From NCBI RefSeq assembly GCF_010894435.1, contig NZ_JAAIXZ010000005.1, positions 496,001 through 560,000 on the forward strand: 64,000 nucleotides of DNA, written 5' to 3'. A program made the position numbers and the translations under genes. Source of the DNA: Pyxidicoccus trucidator (lineage in GTDB: Bacteria > Myxococcota > Myxococcia > Myxococcales > Myxococcaceae). Positions 63,330 through 64,000 of this stretch are shown here, one piece after another. The notes under the pieces are model-generated. The model was not told where the DNA came from and did not search any database. It worked only from the letters and a program-made list of their open reading frames with translations. Every line of letters starts with the position of its first letter. Position 1 is the first letter of the stretch.

Positions 63330-64000
63330 CCCACCAGCTCCAAGCCGCCTGCGCCGGGCTCCGCGACCGGCGTCTCCACGGGCTTCGGTGCCGGCCTCTC
63401 CACCAGCTGGCCGTCCGAAAGCCACCAATGGCGCCAGTGCCCACCGCCCCAGAGCAGCGTGCGATTCTCCTGGTCGGCGCGAAGGAGCACGGCGTACCGC
63501 GACTCTTTGTTCGCGAGCAGCTCCTTCGGCGACCCGTTCTCGAGGATCCGGCCGTTCTCGACCACGAGCACGCGATCGAACTCCTGGGTGTGCTCGACGT
63601 CGTGGGTGACACAGAGGAGCGTGATGTCTGCCCAGAGCCGCCGGGACTCGGCGAGGAGCCGCGCGCGCCGGTCGCGATCGAGACCGCGAAAGGGCTCGTC
63701 GAGGATGGCCAGGCGCACGCCGGAGCGAAGCATCGCGCGCGCCAGGCGCACGCGCTGACCCTGGCCGCCCGAGACCAGCCCTCCGCCTTCGCCCAACGAC
63801 GTCTGCAGCCCGTCTGGAAGCGCCTCGAGGATGTCGAGCATCTCGGCGCCCTTGAGCGCCCCGGACAGTGACCAGCCGTGCGCGCCATCGTTGCCATACC
63901 GGAGGTTGTCGATGAGGCTCTGGTTCCAGAGACTGATCGCCGGATCCACCCAGGCCGTGGTGCGCCGCAGCCGCTCGACAGCGGCCTGATCGAGCACCTG
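63326..64000 (-). CDS. ABC exporter ATP-binding part, truncated at window edge
   Basis: The C-terminal 224 or so residues of an ABC protein whose 5' end lies beyond 64000. Visible: Q-loop region WVDPAISLWNQSLIDNLRYG, signature VSGGQGQRVRLARA, Walker B LAILDEPFRGLD, and the switch His in THDVEHT. Walker A and any membrane domain are outside the window. First visible gene of the export operon; stop overlaps the next start. Confidence 0.88.
   Translation of the reverse strand, partial: QVLDQAAVERLRRTTAWVDPAISLWNQSLIDNLRYGNDGAHGWSLSGALKGAEMLDILEALPDGLQTSLGEGGGLVSGGQGQRVRLARAMLRSGVRLAILDEPFRGLDRDRRARLLAESRRLWADITLLCVTHDVEHTQEFDRVLVVENGRILENGSPKELLANKESRYAVLLRADQENRTLLWGGGHWRHWWLSDGQLVERPAPKPVETPVAEPGAGGLELVG

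Overview
The window comes from a very GC-rich myxobacterium, most likely of the Myxococcaceae (Myxococcus, Corallococcus or Pyxidicoccus type). The case rests on GC-saturated third codon positions, many secreted lipoproteins (LVIVD, RCC1, metzincin and Cys-rich types), a fused zinc-finger/Ser-Thr kinase/TPR protein, and a typical prs-rplY-pth-rpsF-rpsR-rplI block. No database search was possible, so family names rest on motifs read directly from the translations.

Layout. 1-10 kb: secreted lipoproteins, an FHA-like protein, and a PH-like membrane protein translationally coupled to a large receptor-type kinase. 10-15 kb: an accessory patch with a def / ATP-grasp / small-protein cassette bracketed by two copies of the 3' end of a secreted lipoprotein gene, then two tandem Cys-rich mini-lipoproteins. 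15-23.6 kb: a trehalose-synthase-like GH13 enzyme divergent from an LLM flavin oxidoreductase, a DUF418 protein, an intergenic tRNA-like element, a spermidine-synthase-like protein, an epimerase, a LysR regulator and an alkaline phosphatase lipoprotein. 23.6-35 kb: clpB, thiE/thiD, dnaB, and an acyltransferase / histidine kinase / LytTR regulator operon that contains an 89-bp duplication creating a chimeric mini-ORF. 35-42.5 kb: housekeeping genes for ribosomal proteins, pth, prs and spoVG, then a tdk / upp-like / hpt nucleotide-salvage operon. 42.5-48.2 kb: aquaporin, a 54-bp minisatellite, a LysE exporter, a degenerate M50 homologue and a secreted M28 peptidase.

48.2-54.6 kb is a junkyard and transfer island. 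It holds a lipoprotein gene cut by an IS30-type element, a truncated transposase, three copies of a ~120-bp repeat (one inverted), an IS91-type transposase tail, a frameshifted HAF-repeat gene, an intact adaA-alkA fusion plus ogt repair operon of foreign appearance, and the orphan 3' end of what looks like a type III secretion inner-rod gene. The window closes with an RCC1-repeat lipoprotein and, on the minus strand, a tightly coupled export operon: two ABC transporters (the first running off the right edge), an outer-membrane efflux lipoprotein, a 582-aa protein of unknown family and an APH-fold kinase.

The best candidates for something undescribed are the export operon with its unknown protein, the ATP-grasp/def cassette, the permuted tRNA-like element at 19267-19409, and the coupling-preserving duplication at 32717-32845.
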